This document shows positions 51,440 to 63,374 of a DNA stretch of 64,000 bases, in pieces. The DNA is from Lateolabrax maculatus. Taxonomy: Eukaryota; Chordata; Actinopteri; Acropomatiformes; Lateolabracidae. A program made the translations under genes and the position numbers. The notes under the pieces were generated by a model. The model searched no databases. It saw nothing but the letters and a program-made list of their open reading frames with translations, and was not told the DNA's origin. The first letter of the stretch is position 1. The number at the start of each line of letters is the position of its first letter. The stretch lies in assembly GCA_031216445.1 (NCBI GenBank), contig CM062206.1, positions 26,749,501 to 26,813,500 of the forward strand. The letters are read 5' to 3'.

Positions 51440-51913
51440 GCTCCACACCCTCTTTTTTATTTATGCAGTCCTCACTTTTCCAGTAATTTTCCACTCTACC
51501 TGCCAGCCTCAAAAGCCTATTCTTCACTCAGCCACTCCCTCCTCATTAGTCATCAACTCCCTTCACCTGTTCACTCAGCTGTCTCTGATCACTAATCAAG
51601 CAACTATTCTTGCCTCTCAAACACTCATTGCCACGTTGGTCTTTGCCAATTGTTGCCAGACTTTCCAGCACTTTACCCCAGACTGATTTTCTGTTGCAGA
51701 TCCGTGCCTGCCTTTGATCTTTCTTGTCTCGCCTCGTATTCTGCTGCTCTGCCAGAGGCTTTGTTGTGAAACTTTGCTGTAGCACTTAACCCGGTAACCT
51801 GTTCTGTATATTACTTGCATTGGTCTGTACCTGCCGAGTTTACATTAAAAGCCTTTACCAACTGTTCCTGGAATCCTGTGTGTTCCAATAGGGTTCATAC
51901 CCAACCCATTACA
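51440..51913 (+). mobile_element. Gypsy-like LTR, plus strand, between two minus-strand LTRs
   Basis: Pyrimidine-rich sequence with LTR-like composition ends CATTAAAAGCC ... CCAACCCATTACA at 51913, resembling the 3' half of fish gypsy LTRs. About 20 nt later an ATG opens a short frame that stops almost at once. A clear 5' end was not found. Confidence 0.5.
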
Positions 51914-51989
51914 TGTTCAACCATCCGGTCACAAGATGACTCCTAATGAGGAACTTAGCTAGCTCTGTGGTTGTACTTTGCTCCTGTGA

Positions 51990-52380
51990 ATTGTGAAACT
52001 AAAATCTCAGTTCTTGTCTAGTGCAGATGAGAGTCAGCAATTAAATACCTAAACATGATATTCGATTTTCTTCATGAAGCTTTATTGTTTGCTAGCAAGA
52101 GCCATTATCAGCATTACACCGATATGACTGAAGAGAGGCAGTCTCTTTTAGGTTCTCATCTGAAAGAACTAGTTATTCTGACACAAGAGGGCCTTCCACG
52201 TTTAACTCTTTTATGATGAGTTTTCTTGTCTTATAATTTATAATATCATGGTGGATAAATGTAACTTTATTGGAAAACACATCATTATAACAAGAATTTA
52301 CTTAGTAGAAATAAGTCAGAATAAACAGCCATAACACTAAGTAAAACGACTCTCTCGCAGAGAACTGCATCGCCATGACA
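51990..52380 (-). mobile_element. LTR (copy 2), internally deleted
   Basis: Begins TGTCATGGCG on the minus strand at 52380 and runs to about 51990. Similar to LTR copy 1 but lacking roughly 200 bp in the middle. It is in the same orientation as copy 1, so the pair could be a solo LTR plus a 5' LTR, or two element fragments. Confidence 0.7.
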
Positions 52381-52389
52381 ACCAAAAGG

Positions 52390-53810
52390 CCGTACAAGAT
52401 CGGACAAGAATGTAGCTTCAGATAAGGGCCCAAAGTCATTACTCTATGTATGACAACATGATTGATGTTAACAATAATCCAATGAACCTGTATGAAGTGA
52501 TGCTAAAATATAATGACATCACAGAGATGTTAGTCGAACAACAGACACATTTGCCCCAAAGAAATGTTCCAGTTTTCAATGATGACCCTTTGAATCTTTC
52601 ATAAGGGCATTTGACCATACTATTCATGACAAAACTGATAGTGACTGAAGGAATTTTCCTTCTTGTATGTTAAACTTCCCTCTTGTAGGTTAAAGGTAAC
52701 TTAAGATAGGGCTTCACAAGTCAGGTCAACTGCCTGTCTCTGTTCACCTGTCTCACTTTGTGTGCCTGACAAGGCTGAGTTGGCTCTGGCCTCTGGTAGA
52801 CCAAGGTCAGCTAGATATCTTCTGTATTCGGGTTTAGACACAACAGACTGGCGTCTGGTTGTTGACGCTGAATAAGAGAGACTGTACAGAGGCAATGCTG
52901 TTGCTAGGACAGCAATGGTTGACGTCTTTCCTTGTTTGGATCCGATATCCAATACAGTCATCACACATGACAGGCTGAGGTAGGAATAACCCTATTTGGA
53001 TATAGCAGAACTTAGAAGTTCTGGGGAAGGTTAAATAGTGAGCTTCAGTACACCATCTTCAGATTTGGGCAGCAGTATGTTGTGATTCACAAGTGGTGTT
53101 TCCCTTTTCTCCTCGATCGAGCTTCAATAAATATTCCTGTGTAAGATATCCCGGTCTCCTGAAACTTCTTTTTAGAGGGAACCAGCACTAAGATTTCCAT
53201 CACAGTGACAATGATCAGCTGCAAGAAATGGAAAATCCCCCAAACTCAAAATGCTTATTTCAAAGTTACAATACAAGATGAGAAAAAAGTGGAGTGTATC
53301 TAGATCATTCAACTCCAGAGTTTTAGATCATTCAGCCGCACTACCTCAACTTCCAGACTTTTATCTGGGTTGGTCAGTGGTCTTTCATGAACTATGAGAA
53401 AAAGAATACATTGCTCAACTGTTATCGCAACACAAAGTGATAAATGTGCTGTCATCCCTTGCCTCTGATAACTCATGGCCCATTTGACAGATTTCTTTGC
53501 TCCCATGGCTCAGGTGGTGCAACCTGTAATAAATTGCAGGTTTTCACACTCCTTGCCCCTGACAGAAGCCTGAACGTGGGAAGGCTTCCCCCCCCCTTCA
53601 TTTTGAAATTAACTTTACATGCCTATTTTTTCTTTTTAATATTACTACCCCCCTCTATAGCTGAGGCAGAGAATCCAGGGAAATCTTTGTTAGAATGCCC
53701 GACCAAAACAACTGCAACTATCAATAAATACATTTGTTAGCCTACCGCGTGTGTTTATTTAACCCGTGCACTAACATTTGTCCACATGTGTGTCAATTTA
53801 CTAAGTATCG
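52390..53810. other. No gene recognised; possible retroelement debris
   Basis: A minus-strand open frame of 87 codons (52701-52964) resembles no family I know. Near 53125 an AATAAA is followed by LTR-like sequence. I would not call a gene here. Confidence 0.4.
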
Positions 53811-56150
53811 TTACATTTCCTCCTCCCCTTTCCCAAGAGTACAGTACCTCAGTTTTCGTGTACACAGGGAATGACAGTCTGCCACCAGGTTGGCTTTCCC
53901 TGCACGGTAGTGTACTGTGAAGTCATAGGCCAGGGCCAGCTGCCAGCACCCCTTGCTCAGGTCAAGCGTGGTGATGAACCTGGATTTTCCCACTCTGTCC
54001 AGCAACTCATCAATGCGGGGCATTGGGTAGGATTCCCACTTTGAGACTGCATTGAGGTATCTGTCAATGCAGAACCTCAGTGAACCATCTTTCTTAGAGA
54101 CCAACACAATGGGACTGCACCATTCACTGATTGAGCTTTCAATTATCTCCAGCTGCAACATCAACTCAATCTCCTTCTTGAGATTTGGCGCCTACATTCA
54201 GGAATTGTGTAGCACTTACAGTGTGGAGTAGCATCTCCCTTCAGGTGGACTTTGTGCTGAACCAGAGTTGTGAAGCCTGAGTTTTCTAGGAAGAGCTCTG
54301 GGTCCAACAGTGCACTTATCTTCTCTCACTGGACTGGCTGGAGAGGTTGGTGGGGAATGACTCTCTCTTCCTCCCCATCGAAGGCACGGATGAGGAGTTG
54401 CTGCTGGACAGGCTGCTGGATCGGCCGTGAAGGCACTTGAAACTCCTTCAACAGGTTCACTTGAAAACACGGATGTTTTTTCAAATTGTCAGGCATGTAT
54501 AGCTCATAGGTTAACTTTCCCAGGCATTTGGTGATTTGGTATGCTCCTGCCATTTGGCCAACAGCTTACCGTCCCCAGTTGGGAGTAGCAGCAACACCTG
54601 CTGGCCTGGATGAAAAACCCTTTCCATGGCCTTCCTGTCATACCAGGTCTTCAAGTTGGCCTGTGCCGTCCTCATGTGCTCCTGTGCTAGAGCCATCATC
54701 TGTTCAAGTCTCTCTCTCATTTTCACCACATAGGCGACAACATTCTACTCACCTGCACTTGGACTCTCCCAGGGCCCCTTCAGGAAGTCAAGTGGCACCC
54801 TCATCTGGTGACCATATAGCAGCTCGAAGGGTGAGAATCCTTTTGATGCCTGTAGCACCTCACGATATGCAAAAAGCAGATACGGCAGCCATTGGTCCCA
54901 ATGCTAGCCTGTATGGGACACAAACTTCCGCAGTACGTTTTTGAGTCTGATTAAACCTCTCCACCAGCCCATCTGTCTGGGGGTGGTATGGGGTGGTCGT
55001 TATACCCGTCACTCCTAACAAGTGATATACTAGCTGCAGCAGCTTGGAGGTTTATCCCGCGGTCCGTAAAGACCTTTCAAATGGTGTAGCAATGACAGGC
55101 AATAGCAGAAACTGGGCACGGGCTACTCCCCTAGGTGAAGTTAGCTGACATGTTTTACATGAAGCACAAAAATCCTTAACCTGGGTATACATGTCTGGCC
55201 AAACAAACCTTAGGAATTTCTGGAATGCTAGTTGGCCTTCCCAAAGGATAGAATGACCTAGCTCCATGACCTTTTGTGTAAGTCAAAGCTTCAACCTTAG
55301 CCTGAAGCTGGTAGACCATGCCGTTCTTAATCACAAAGCTAGCATCAGTTAAACAGTCTGACTTGCCCTGTTTCTCACCCTCAACCTCTGAGACCCTGTC
55401 AAACCAGGATTTCAGCTTTGGGTCTGCTTGCTGCTATGTCAGAGGGGATGTCAACATCTAAAGGCTGGCAGCCTTCTCACAATGTTCCCTGGCAGTAGCC
55501 AAAACCTTTTCCCTTCTTCTCTGTGCTCTGGACTTTGGTTGCTTAACTGGACCAGCCTCCAACACAGTATGGTAAAAAGGTAACTCCTCCAGAGTATTTC
55601 CTGCCTTCTGAGTCATAGTTATGACCATGCTATGTGCTGTAACTGCTGGTTGGGGGTCTAGCTGTTGCTGCTCAAACTCCTGATATTGTGCCTCAACCGT
55701 GCCCTGTACTTATGTCCCTCACTGGTAACCTGTTTATTACCTTTTGCCTGCTGTATCAAGTCTAGCAGTGTAGGGACATCATTGCCAAGGATAACTGGAT
55801 ATGGTAGCCTGGGCATTAAAGCTACTGGCAGGAGGTAAGTCTGAACACCTACAGTAAGATAAACCCCAGCTGTGGGGTAGTTGTTCTCATCACCATGAAC
55901 GCAACTAATGTTGGAAGTGATCTCACTCCACAGCTCTCTAGGCACTAAGCTGGACAGAACAACAGACTGAAAGCTGCCAGTGTCTGAGAGGGCCTCTTCA
56001 CGTTGACCATTCCCCAACACCAGTGCCGTGTGCACCTCCAGCTCTGCGTCCACCATCCTCAAAAACTGCTCCAGAATCAACAACTCAGAAATGTCTTTCA
56101 CTGTTGAGTTCTCTGGTTTGAGCCAATTGTTAAACATTGAGCAGAGCCAG
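53811..56150 (-). pseudogene. Ty3/gypsy relic with PR-IN-RT order (Gmr1-like)
   Basis: Minus-strand order: capsid-like (SCAN-like) segment LLILEQFLRMVDAELEVH about 56090-56035; protease with the active-site triad DTG (SDTGSFQSVV) about 56005; integrase zinc region (CASCKTCQL) about 55150; core end HPQTDGLVERFN about 54950; integrase C-terminus FHPGQQVLLLLP ... CFQVNLLKEF to 54326; then a spacer, RT start WCSPIVLVSKKDGSLRFCID and TTLDLSKG (54130-53950), and RNase H end VHYRAGKANLVADC about 53880. Integrase lies upstream of RT, unlike most Ty3/gypsy elements. Internal deletions, stops and frame shifts are present. A purine-rich tract (GGGAAAGGGGAGGAGGAAA) precedes TGTAACG at 53815, a likely 3' LTR start. 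Confidence 0.85.
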
Positions 56151-58310
56151 GCAGAACCAGGCTCTGGGTGGGCGGCCATCTGCATCGACTGAGTTGGGTT
56201 GAAAGGGGAGGCGAGAGGGGAAGAGGGGAGAAAGAGCAGGAGGACAGACAACAAATCAGACTAATAATAATAACAACTGCAGCAGTGAGTGTGGAGCAGG
56301 AACATGGGGGCAGTAGACAGCCAGCAATCACAGATCCAGAGTCTACAGCTCCAGAGGCAGAAATACCTGCAGAAAGTGAGGAGGCAAAAAAGCACAGGAA
56401 GCACAAGAACTACTGGGAAGAAGTTGAATTAGTAACATGTATTAGTGGGATAGGAATGCATACGGATAGAGGGGGAGAGGAGGAGAGAAAAGCTCAGTGG
56501 GATAGGAAATCCCCCGGCAGTCTAAGCCTATAACAGCATAACTAAGGGATGGTTCAGGACTCACCTGAGCCAGCCCTAACTATAAGCTTTATCAAAAAGG
56601 AACGTTTTTAGCATACTCTTAAACGAAGAGAGGGTGTCTGCCTCCCAACCCCAAATTGGGAGCTGATTCCACAGAAGAGGAGCTTGATAACTAAAGGCTC
56701 TGGCTCCCATTCTACTTTTAGAGACTTTAGGTACCACAAGTAACCCTGCGTTCTGTGACGGTACTGCTCTAGTGGGGTAATATGGTACTATCAGCTCTTT
56801 AAGATACAATGGTGCCTGACCATTAAGAGCTTTGTAAGTGAGGAGGACGATTTTAAATTCTATTCTGGATTTTACAGGGAGCCAGTGCAGAGAATCTAAT
56901 ATTGGAGAAATATGTTCTCTTTTGCTAGTTTCTGTCAGTACACAGGCAGCCGCATTCTGGATCAGCTGGAGAGTCTTTAGAGACTTATCAGGGCAGCCCG
57001 ATAATAAGGAATTACAATAATCCAACCTAGAAGTAACGAATGCATGGATTAGTTTTTCTGCATCTTTCCGAGACAGGATATGCCTGATTTTTATAATATT
57101 ACGTAAGTGGAAGGAGGCAGTCCTTGAAGTCTGTTTTATATGGGCATTAAAAGGATATGTCCTGATCAAAGGTTACTCCTAGATTTCTTACAGTGGTAAG
57201 GCCAGGGCAATGCCATCTAGAGTAACTATATCTCTATAGATATAGTTACTCTAGTTACTATCTATATAGTGCGTCTCGCAGGTGTTTAGGACCCAGAACA
57301 ATAACTTCAGTTTTGTCTGAGTTTAACAGCAGACAATTGCAGGTCATCCAGTTTTTTATGTCCTTAATGCATCCCTAAAGCCTGGCTAACTTATCGGTTT
57401 CATCCGGCTTTATTGATGAGTATAATTGAGTATCATCTGCATAGCAGTGAAAATTTATGGAGTGTTTCCTAATAATATTGCCTAAAGGAAGCATATACAA
57501 GGTCAATAAAAGTGGTCCAAGCACCGAACCTTGTGGAACTCCATGACTTACTTCCGTGTGCATGGAGGATTCATCATTTACATGGACAAACTGAAATCTA
57601 TCTGATAAATACGACTTAAACCAGCTTAGTGCTGGTCCTTTGATGCCAATCAAACACTCCAGTCTCTGTAATAGGATACGATGGTCAATGGTATTGAGAG
57701 CGACACTAAGATCTAACAGAACAAGTTCAGAGACAAATCCTTTGTCTGACGCCATCACAAGGTAATTTGTCACTTTCACCAGTGCTGTCTATGATGCTCT
57801 CTAAATCCTGACTGAAAATCCTCAAATAGACTATTGTTGTGAAGAAAGTCACATAACTGATTGACGACCGCTTTCCCAAGGATTTTGGAGAGAAAGGGAA
57901 GGTTAAATATAAGTTTGTAATTGGCTAAAACACCTGGATCAAGCGTAGGCTTTTTAAGAAGAGGTTTAATTACAGCTACTTAAGAGGACTCTGGTATATA
58001 GTCTGTTGATAAAGACAGATTGATCATGTCTAGTAAAGAAATGCTAACTAAGGGTAGAACTTCTTTAAGCAACCTAGTTGGGATGGGGTCTAAGAGGGAG
58101 GTCGTTGGTTTAGACAAAGAAATCATTGAAGTAAGTTGGTGAAGGTCAATTGGAGAAAAAAACAGTCTAAATATATATCTGGTTCTACGGCTGTTTCTGA
58201 GGTTGCTGTACTTGAAAATATATCTGAACTGCCTGAAGGCACAAGATAATGATTTTTTTCTCTAATATTTAGAATTTTATCATCAAAGAAGCTCATGAAG
58301 TTATTACTAC
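56151..58310 (-). pseudogene. Outer L2-clade LINE, 3' portion
   Basis: Minus strand: RT N-terminal region from 58310 (NNFMSFFDDKI), RT core (57779-57375) with YADDTQLY at 57443-57420, post-RT region (57169-56576: IRHILSRKDAEKLIHAFVTS, ALNGQAPLYL) and part of the 3'UTR. Stops and frame shifts are present. The last roughly 170 bp of the consensus 3' end are missing: similarity stops at 56151, where the gypsy relic begins. Its 5' portion lies at 61253-62400. Confidence 0.88.
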
Positions 58311-61252
58311 TTTTCTGAATTTTTAGCAGAATTCTCAGAGTTTTTAACAAGTTTAGTCCTCAAAACAGATAAAGTCATTATTGTAGGTGATTTTAATATT
58401 CACGTGGACGTCGATAATGATAGCCTTAGAAACCAATCGAATCTAATAATGAGATAAACGCAGAACTGTCAGAGTGTAAACAAACCCACTCATTGTTTTA
58501 ACCACACCCTCGATCTTGTTCTGTCATATGGAATCGAAATTGAAGATTTAATAGTCTTCCCACAAAATCCTGTCTTATCAGACCATTATTTAATAACTTT
58601 TGAGTTTATATTACTATACTACAGGCCATTAGGCAAACATTCCTTCAGTAGATGCCTGTCTGATAGTGCTGTAGCTAAATTTAAAGCAGTGATTCCATCG
58701 GCATTTAATTCAATGCCATGTCTCAATATAACGGAGGACTCCTATGCTAACTTTAGTCCCTCCCAAATTGATCATCTGGTTGATAGTGCTGCAGGCTCGC
58801 TGTGAACGACTCTTGATTCTATTGCCCCTATCAAAAAGAAGATAATAAAACAAAAGAGGTTAGCTCCATGGTATAACTCCTTAACCGACAAATTAAAAGA
58901 AACATCGCGAAAATTAGAAAGGAAATGGCATTCCACCAAACTCGAGGAATCTCATTTAGTTTGGCAAGATAGTCTTAGAACATACAGGAAGGCCCTCCGT
59001 AATGCCAGAGGAGCCTATTACTCCTCACTAATAGAGGAACATAAGAACAACCCCAGGTTTCTTTTCAGCACTGTAGCCAGGCTGACAGAGTCAGAGCTCT
59101 GTTGAGCCATGTGTTCCCAGAGCTCTCAGTAATAATAACTTCATGAGCTTCTTTGATGATAAAATTCTAACTATTAGAGAGAAAATGCATCATCTTGTGC
59201 TCTCAGCCAGTTCAGCTATATCTTCGAGTACAGGAACCTTAGGAACCTCAGAAGGAGCTGTAGAGCCAGACTGTTTTTCTTCAAATGACCTTTACCAACT
59301 AACTTCAATGATTTATTCATCTAAACCAACAACCTGCCTCTTAGACCCCATCCCAACTAGGCTGCTAAAAGAATTTTTACCCTTAGTTAGCACTTCTTTA
59401 CTAGACATGATCAATCTGTCTTTATTAACAGGCTATGTACCACAGTCCTTCAAAGTAGCTGTAATTAAACCTCTTCTGAAAAAGCCTACACTTGATCTGT
59501 TTGGATTTGTCTCTGTACTGTACTTAGATCTTAGTGCCGCTTACCATTGACCATCGTATCCTATTACAGAGACTGGAGCATTTGATTGGCGTCAAAAGGA
59601 CCCGCACTATGCTGATTTAAGTTGTATTTATCAGATAGATTTCAGTTTGTCTATGTAAATGATGAATCCTCCATGCACATGGAAGTTAGTCACGGAGTTC
59701 CACAAGGTTCGGTGCTTGGACCACTTTTATTTACCTTGTATATGCTTCCTTTAGGCAATATTATTAGGAAACACTCCATAAATTTTCACTGCTATGCAGA
59801 TGATACTCAATTATACTTATCGATAAAGCCAGATGAAACCAGTAAGTTAGCCAAGCTTCAGGCATGTATTAAGGACATAAAAAACTGGATGACCTGCAAT
59901 TTTCTGCTGTTAAACTCAGACAAAACTGAAGTTATTGTTCTGGGTCCTAAACACCTGCGAGACGCACTATGTATAGATATAGTTACTCTAGATGGCATTG
60001 CCCTGGCCTCTAGTACCGCTGTAAGGAGTCTAGGAGTAATCTTTGATCAGGACATGTCCTTTATACCCATATAAATCAGACTTCAAGGACTGCCTTCTTC
60101 CACTTACGTAACATTATAATAATCAGGCATATCCTGTCTCAAAAAGATGCAGAAAAACTAGTTCATGCATTCATTACGTCTAGGTTGGATTACTGTAATT
60201 CCTTATTATCGGGCTGCCCTGATAAGTCACTAAAGACTCTCCAGTTGATCCAGAATGCAGCTGCACGTGTACTGACAGGAACTAGCAAAAGAGAACATAT
60301 TTCTCCAATATTAGCTTCTCTGTACTGGCTCCCTGTAAAATCCAGAATATAATTTAAAATCGTCCTCCTCACTTACAAAGCTCTTAATGGTCAGGCATCA
60401 TCATAATCTTAAAGAGCTGATAGTACCGTATTACCCCACTAGAGCCCTACGCTCACAGAATGCAGGGTTACTTGTGGTACCTAAAGTCTCTAAAAGTAGA
60501 ATGGGAGCCAGAGCCTTTAGTTATCAAGCTCCTCTTCTGTGGAATCAGCTCCCAATTTGGGTTTGGGAGGCAGACACCCTCTCTTCGTTTAAGAGTATGC
60601 TAAAAACGTTCCTTTTTGATAAAGCTTATAGTTAGGGCTGGCTCAGGTGAGTCCTGAACCATCCCTTTGTTATGCTGTTATAGGCTTAGACTGCCGGGGG
60701 ATTTCCTATGACGCACTGAGCTTCTCTCTCCTCCTCTCCCTCTTTTTCTGCAGGCATTCCTATCCCACTAATACAGGTTACCAACTCCACTTCTTCCTGG
60801 TAGTTTTTGTGCTTCCTGTGCTTTTTTGCCTACTCACTTTCTGCAGGTATTTCCGCCTCTGGAGCTGTAGATTCTGGATCTATGATTGCCGGCCGTCTAC
60901 TGCCCCCATGTTCCTGCTCCACACTCACTGCTGCAGTTGTTATTATTATTAGTCTGATTTGTTGTCTCTCCTGCTGTTCTGTCTCCCCTCTCCCCCTCTC
61001 TCCTCCCCTTTCAACCCAACTCAGTCGATGCAAATGGCCGCCCACCCAGAGCCTGGTTCTGCTCGAGGTTTCTACCTATTAAAATGGAGTTTTTCCTCGC
61101 CACTGTCGCCAAGTGCTTGCTCATGGTAGGAACTGTTGGGTCTCTTTAAATAATATTTTAAAGAGTATGGTCTAGACCTGCTCTATGTGAGAGCGTCTTG
61201 GGATAACTTTTGTTATGATTTGGCGCTATACAAATAAAATTGACTTGATTTG
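58311..61252 (+). pseudogene. Inner L2-clade LINE inserted in the outer L2
   Basis: Plus strand: end of the endonuclease (58311-58660, GDFNIHVDVDNDS), linker, RT from 59143 (NNFMSFFDDKILTIREK) with YADDTQLY at 59793-59816, post-RT region to 60635, and a 3'UTR ending in TTTGGCGCTATACAAATAAA and ATTGACTTGATTTG, the usual fish L2 tail. Truncated at its 5' end inside the endonuclease. An internal deletion joins KKPTLD directly to GFVSVL near 59505, and in-frame stops are present. Flanked by ACTAC on both sides (58306-58310, 61253-61257). Confidence 0.9.
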
Positions 61253-62400
61253 ACTACTGAGAGCTCTGGGAATACATGGCCTCCATCTACTGAAGGAATG
61301 TTTGCCTAATGGCCTGTAGTCCAGTAATATGAATTCAAAAGTTATTAAATAATGGTCTGATAAGACAGGATTTTGTGGGTAGACTATTAAATGTTCAATT
61401 TCGATTCCATATGACAGAACAAGATCGAGTGTGTGGTTAAAACAGTGAGTGGGTTTGTTTACACTCTGACGGAAGTCAATCGAATCTAATAGTGAGATAA
61501 ACGCAGAACTAAGGCTATCATTATCGACGTCCACGTGAATATTAAAATCACCTACAATAATGACTATCTGTTTTGAGGACTAAACTTGCTAAAAATTCAG
61601 AATACAGACTAGAAGCGCGGTACACTATGACAAATAAAATTGGCTGTAGAGTTTTGTAGAGTGTGAAAGACTAAGAACAAGGCTTTCGAATGAGTTCAAA
61701 CTGAGTTTGGGTTTGGGGTTGATTAATAAGCTAGAGTCGAAGATAACTCCACCTCCTCGGCCAGTGCCTCGAGGAATGTGAGTATTAATATGACTAGGAG
61801 GAGTGGACTCATTCAGGTTAACATATTTTGAAAGTGGGATGAATGCCATCTCTCCTCATCAGACCAGGTCTCCCCCAGAATGTGGTCCAATTATCTATGA
61901 GGCCCACATCGTTTGCTGGTCACCACCTCGACAACCAGCGGTTGAATGACGACATGCTGCTATACATGTCATCACTGGTCAGATTTGGCAGTACGGCATC
62001 CGTCATTGTCTTTGTGTAGTTACAAACCGACTCCACATTAATTTTGGTGACTTCCGATTGGCGTAATCAGGAGTCATTACCGTCGACGTGAATTAAGATG
62101 TTATTGTATTTACGTTTATCTTTAGCCAGCAGTTTTGAATATGACTCAACATTGTCCGCTGCGGCCCCAGGGATATACCTAACTATGGCCGCTGGTGTCG
62201 CTAATTTCACATTTCTCAAGATTGAGCTGCCAATTATCAGAGTTTCTTTCTCAGCGAGTGAGTCGTTCAGGGGGGAGAATCTGTTCAAAACGGGGAGGGG
62301 TTAGGGGTGAACCGTGGGTCTCTGCTTAGGGCTATGCTTCCTTCGGACAGCCACCCAGCCGACCTGAGTTCCCGGCTGCTCGGGAGCTGAACAATGAATA
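61253..62400 (-). pseudogene. Outer L2-clade LINE, 5' portion (esterase-like ORF1 and endonuclease)
   Basis: Minus strand: esterase/SGNH-like block ETLIIGSSILRNVKLATPAA (62288-62067) of the ORF1 type known in CR1/L2 elements, then endonuclease pieces (61849-61625: NTHIPRGTGRGGGVIF; about 61550-61270: FNIHVDVDNDS, NHTLDLVLSYG, LSDHYLITFE). Relative to the inner copy, about 450 bp between the endonuclease end and RT are deleted. The sequence resumes on the other side of the inner element at 58310. Confidence 0.87.
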
Positions 62401-62479
62401 AAAAGCTGTGAGATTAGTGAAATGTTGCTAAAAAAAAAAGGGAGCAAGCTGTGTGTGTTTTAAGACTAGTGTTTAAATG

Positions 62480-62640
62480 TACAGTGGGTAGTGAGGTAGA
62501 CACTGTTCTCTGTCCACGTCAGCTTTGGGATAGCATGGCTTAAGCTGGGCCACATTAACAACATGAAGGTCCTCTCCAGTGTCTTCTAGGACCACCTCAA
62601 AGTTTAGTCTTAGGGTGGAGTATCAACCGTCCTCTCAGGA
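62480..62640 (-). pseudogene. Possible retroelement integrase C-terminal fragment
   Basis: Minus-strand reading LNFEVVLEDTGEDLHVVNVAQLKPCYP (split here as LNFEVVLEDTGEDLHVVNVA then QLKPCYP) resembles the end of Ty3/gypsy or retroviral-type integrases, in the VxxLKPC style, allowing a small indel. Short and degraded. The sequence to 63030 adds no recognisable domain. Confidence 0.4.
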
Positions 62641-63030
62641 GAGATGATTGCATTACTCTACTATTTTTATTGCTAGTGTAGAGAACCTTCTGTTACAATA
62701 GTTTAACCAAGTGAAGAAAGGACTTGATAGCACTATGTGAAAATAGCGGATTCCATTTAACAAAGTGGATGAGTAATAGCAGAGCCTTCATTCCTGAAAC
62801 AAAAGACAAAAGAGGTTAAAGATTTGGATCTCAGTCACAATGTATTACCTGATGAGAGAGTCCTCTGAATAAACTGGTGCTTTCAAGATCAGGATAAATG
62901 CACAACAAAGACCATAGACAAGAAGTTGTATTCTTTCATTTGTAAGTGCTATATATGACCCTCTAGGGTTTTTAATCACCTGCCATTTTTCCAGCCAGAG
63001 TGATCATGCAGGAGCTCTGCGGCAGGAAAG

Positions 63031-63369
63031 TATCATGGTTAGGGTAAGGGAAAGGACCCAATTGCAGACAGTTTCAAAAAGGCTCAAAAAAGGTTTATTC
63101 AAACAAAAGAAAACTTACGACGTCCACACAAAAAGGGGAGCCAGGACATAATAGAAACAACGGGAACACACAAACGTCATGAAAAACATGTGGGGACAGG
63201 GACATATATGCACACAAGACTAATCAGCAACGAGACACAGCTAGGGTGGGCAGGCAAGGTAGCAGGAGAAGGAGGGACACACAAGGGCTGTGCAAACGAG
63301 ATCTAGACACAACACAGGTGTGCAGGGAAGACAGGAAAAAAACACAGGGATCCCAGCTGGGTCATGACA
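63031..63369 (-). mobile_element. Solo gypsy-like LTR with 5-bp target duplication
   Basis: 339 bp on the minus strand from TGTCATGACCC (63369) to CCATGATA (63031), flanked by GAAAG on both sides (63026-63030 and 63370-63374). It contains AATAAACC at 63099 and TGTCTGCAATTGGGTCCTTT near its end. The final CA reads TA. This is the product expected from LTR-LTR recombination. Confidence 0.9.
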
Positions 63370-63374
63370 GAAAG

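Noticed and set aside
54528..54944. Plus-strand 138-codon open frame
   Set aside because: Antisense to the gypsy integrase relic, with no domain of its own.
58311..61252. Twin-priming (5' inversion) as the origin of the inverted L2 pair
   Set aside because: Both orientations contain RT and 3'UTR, and the two minus-strand parts join perfectly across the insert, so nested insertion explains it better.
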